This document shows positions 4,526 to 6,215 of a DNA stretch of 6,215 bases, in pieces. Each line of letters opens with the position of its first letter. Within the stretch, counting starts at the first letter, position 1. Made by a program: the position numbers and the translations under genes. This stretch comes from Candidatus Phaeomarinibacter sp. (GTDB lineage: Bacteria; Pseudomonadota; Alphaproteobacteria; CGMCC-115125), in assembly GCA_028279995.1 (NCBI GenBank), contig JANQMQ010000229.1, positions 1 through 6,215 of the forward strand, written 5' to 3'. The notes below the pieces were generated by a model that did no database searches, was not told the DNA's origin, and saw only the letters and a list, made by a program, of their open reading frames with translations.

Positions 4526-6215
4526 CGCTTTCAGCTTCCCCAGTTTCGGGCATGTCCAGAATGACCCGCAACTCCTTGGACGCATCACCGCCAAGGGCTT
4601 CAATGTCTTTCTCCAGGAGACGGCGGCTCGCAAAGGCCTCCAAGTCCACCGTATTGACCGTTCGCTCGGGGTCAAAGAAGTCGCCGGCAAACACAATCTT
4701 TGCAGCTGGTGCGCCTTCTGGTTCCATCAGCGAAAATGATGTCTCGATGTCCAGCGCCGTACGTCCGATATCGGCAAAGGCAGCCGATTTTCCGGTGGCC
4801 GCATCCGCAGTCAGGCGAATGTCCGGCGCACGCACCACACCAGCCGTAACAGCGATGCGCCCCGAAATGTCATCATAAGGTGTTGCACCCGCATTCAGCG
4901 TTGCTTCCGCCAAGGGCACAAAATCCTCGCTGCGCTCAAGCTGCATCAGTCCATCTGAAAGGGCCGCAAGGTCGACACCGGAGAGGGTACCGTTCTCGAT
5001 CTGAAAAGTACCCTCGCCTTTCAGCGAGGACACCAAAGCCAGTGCACTCAAACCACTGCCCGTCAGCGACAGTTCAAACGACGCATCGCCGGTGCCCAGA
5101 ACTCCAAAGCCAAAGGCCTCACTGGCAACGCCTGCATCAATGTTCGTTCCTGCAACACTGACATCAACTGACATGCCGCTGGAAGCAGCAACCGTGAGGG
5201 CACCCCGAACTTCGCCGCCCAGCACCAGTGCACGGGCATCCGTCATCGTCAGCTTCCCGTCATTCAATATGCCGCTGAGCGCCAGTTGATCCGCCTGCAC
5301 GGCGCCGGCCACGACCCCGCTGCCGTCGATCTTGAACTCAAGATCTGCAAGGTCCAGCCAGCTGGTGTCGAGAAGATCAGCACTCCAGTAGGCATCTTCA
5401 TCAGACGGATCTTCGGTTTCCGCTTCGTCAGCCGGGTGGCCGAAATACGCGCCGGTCGCAAGGCCATGAAGAAGATCCAGATCCACTTCACGCGACGTCA
5501 CATTCAGGCTGGCCTGCGGGCGCGGCTCCTCCGGGTTGACCCGCCCGTCTGCGGTCACATCGAAGGCTCCATCCACCCCTTCAATACGGATGATGGCGGA
5601 CTGGACGTCATACCCTGCACCGTCATAGGTCAGCCCACCTTCAACGCTTGCTGTACTGATGTCCCTCAGGGAGTAGCCGGCGGCACGGGCCACCGCTTCT
5701 GCAACCGGTGTATCGAACGACACATCAAGCGCGTAGGTCACAGCCGGAGATGTGGTATCGACCTTCCCCGCGACGGACCCGTTAAGGCCTGCCGTCGAGG
5801 CTTGGATCGCGACGGCAATGGGAGCGCCGAATGCTCCTTCGACAACCGCGGTGACCGTCTGTGGCGTGTCTGCGGCGATAAGGGGAACTTCTTCCTGCCC
5901 GTCCGTGTCCGGAATATCCTCCCCCGTCAATCCGCCAAGCGCTGTGGCAACGCGGACGAGCTTGTCCCAGCGGTCTGCGGTGAAAGTTGAGGTGACGGCA
6001 AAGGCTGCGTTCGCATTTCCGCGATCACCGGGCACAAACTGGCCCTCGGTCTCGAACTGCACATCGCCGGCCCGCCCCAGCGCCGAGAAACCGACGGTTT
6101 CTGAGGTTCCTGTTTCAGGGTCCTCCGCCGCAGCCTCATCCGGCCACTGTGCCTGGACACTCATCGACAAAGAAGACAGTCCCTCCCGCGACGCGTCCGG
6201 CAAAGGCAACAGACC
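4515..6215 (-). CDS. AsmA-family protein, C-terminal part (gene runs off the right edge)
   Basis: The frame is open to the window edge and supplies 566 residues ending at TAG (complement of 4515-4517); the apparent TTG at 6209 is an internal codon, not a start. The sequence is rich in alternating beta-type repeats such as LALSGILNDGKLTMTDARALVLGGEVRGAL and GTFQIENGTLSGVDLAAL. This is the pattern of the AsmA C-terminal domain, with the typical lead-in WSADLLDTSWLDLADLEFKIDG at about 277-298 counted from the edge. The final SRRLLEKDIEALGG is a probable helix. AsmA-like proteins are inner-membrane-anchored, span the periplasm through a beta groove and are linked to lipid transport and outer-membrane homeostasis. 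The N-terminal anchor and first domain are outside the window. An acidic stretch (about 260-275, DEAETEDPSDED) interrupts the repeats. The 3' end overlaps the ribbon-helix-helix gene by 11 bases. Confidence 0.85.
   Translation of the reverse strand, partial: GLLPLPDASREGLSSLSMSVQAQWPDEAAAEDPETGTSETVGFSALGRAGDVQFETEGQFVPGDRGNANAAFAVTSTFTADRWDKLVRVATALGGLTGEDIPDTDGQEEVPLIAADTPQTVTAVVEGAFGAPIAVAIQASTAGLNGSVAGKVDTTSPAVTYALDVSFDTPVAEAVARAAGYSLRDISTASVEGGLTYDGAGYDVQSAIIRIEGVDGAFDVTADGRVNPEEPRPQASLNVTSREVDLDLLHGLATGAYFGHPADEAETEDPSDEDAYWSADLLDTSWLDLADLEFKIDGSGVVAGAVQADQLALSGILNDGKLTMTDARALVLGGEVRGALTVAASSGMSVDVSVAGTNIDAGVASEAFGFGVLGTGDASFELSLTGSGLSALALVSSLKGEGTFQIENGTLSGVDLAALSDGLMQLERSEDFVPLAEATLNAGATPYDDISGRIAVTAGVVRAPDIRLTADAATGKSAAFADIGRTALDIETSFSLMEPEGAPAAKIVFAGDFFDPERTVNTVDLEAFASRRLLEKDIEALGGDASKELRVILDMPETGEAESATP

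Noticed and set aside
5286..5990. 234-residue plus-strand frame opposite the AsmA-type gene
   Set aside because: It is Arg-, Cys- and His-rich with no domain pattern, whereas the opposite strand encodes clear AsmA-type repeats.
1..6215. Mobile element, CRISPR array, phage attachment site or a new defence system
   Set aside because: No transposase, integrase, terminal repeats or regularly spaced repeats were seen, and the genes are recognisable core or envelope functions.

Overview
The window reads as a chromosomal segment of a moderately GC-rich alphaproteobacterium. Three things point there: a circularly permuted two-piece tmRNA gene (ssrA), an alphaproteobacterial-type SspB adaptor ending in VVSLDAFRKK, and a small ribbon-helix-helix protein of the type common in that class. 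The tmRNA tag peptide, ANDNYAEARLAA, is one I recall from rhizobia and relatives (Hyphomicrobiales-like), so that order or a neighbour is plausible, but the genus cannot be fixed from this.

Layout, left to right. (1) 5-1180, +: a membrane-anchored zinc dipeptidase of peptidase family M19, with all five expected metal ligands. (2) 1223-1566, +: a stretch with no conventional gene that holds the permuted ssrA gene. The tRNA-like 3' (acceptor) piece ending in CCA comes first, then a spacer, then the 5' piece carrying the tag frame. (3) 1607-2110, -: a small PEGA-like lipoprotein, convergent with ssrA. (4) 2111-2297: a divergent intergenic region. (5) 2298-2774, +: sspB, starting at GTG. (6) 2863-4257, +: fumC, class II fumarase. 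(7) 4277-4525, +: a ribbon-helix-helix protein close behind fumC. (8) 4515 to beyond the right edge, -: the C-terminal 566 residues of an AsmA-family protein, overlapping the previous gene tail to tail by 11 bases.

The functional theme is trans-translation and tagged-protein turnover. ssrA encodes the RNA that rescues stalled ribosomes and adds the ANDNYAEARLAA degradation tag. About 730 bases downstream on the same strand, sspB encodes the adaptor that delivers such tagged proteins to ClpXP. Both halves of one degradation pathway therefore sit together, separated only by a divergent lipoprotein gene. The dipeptidase could act on peptides, but no link to this pathway is shown. fumC (TCA cycle) and AsmA (envelope lipid homeostasis) look like ordinary housekeeping neighbours. 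I saw no mobile element, CRISPR array or obviously foreign DNA, and no clearly new multi-gene system. The most rewarding element is the tmRNA hidden in the apparently gene-free stretch.
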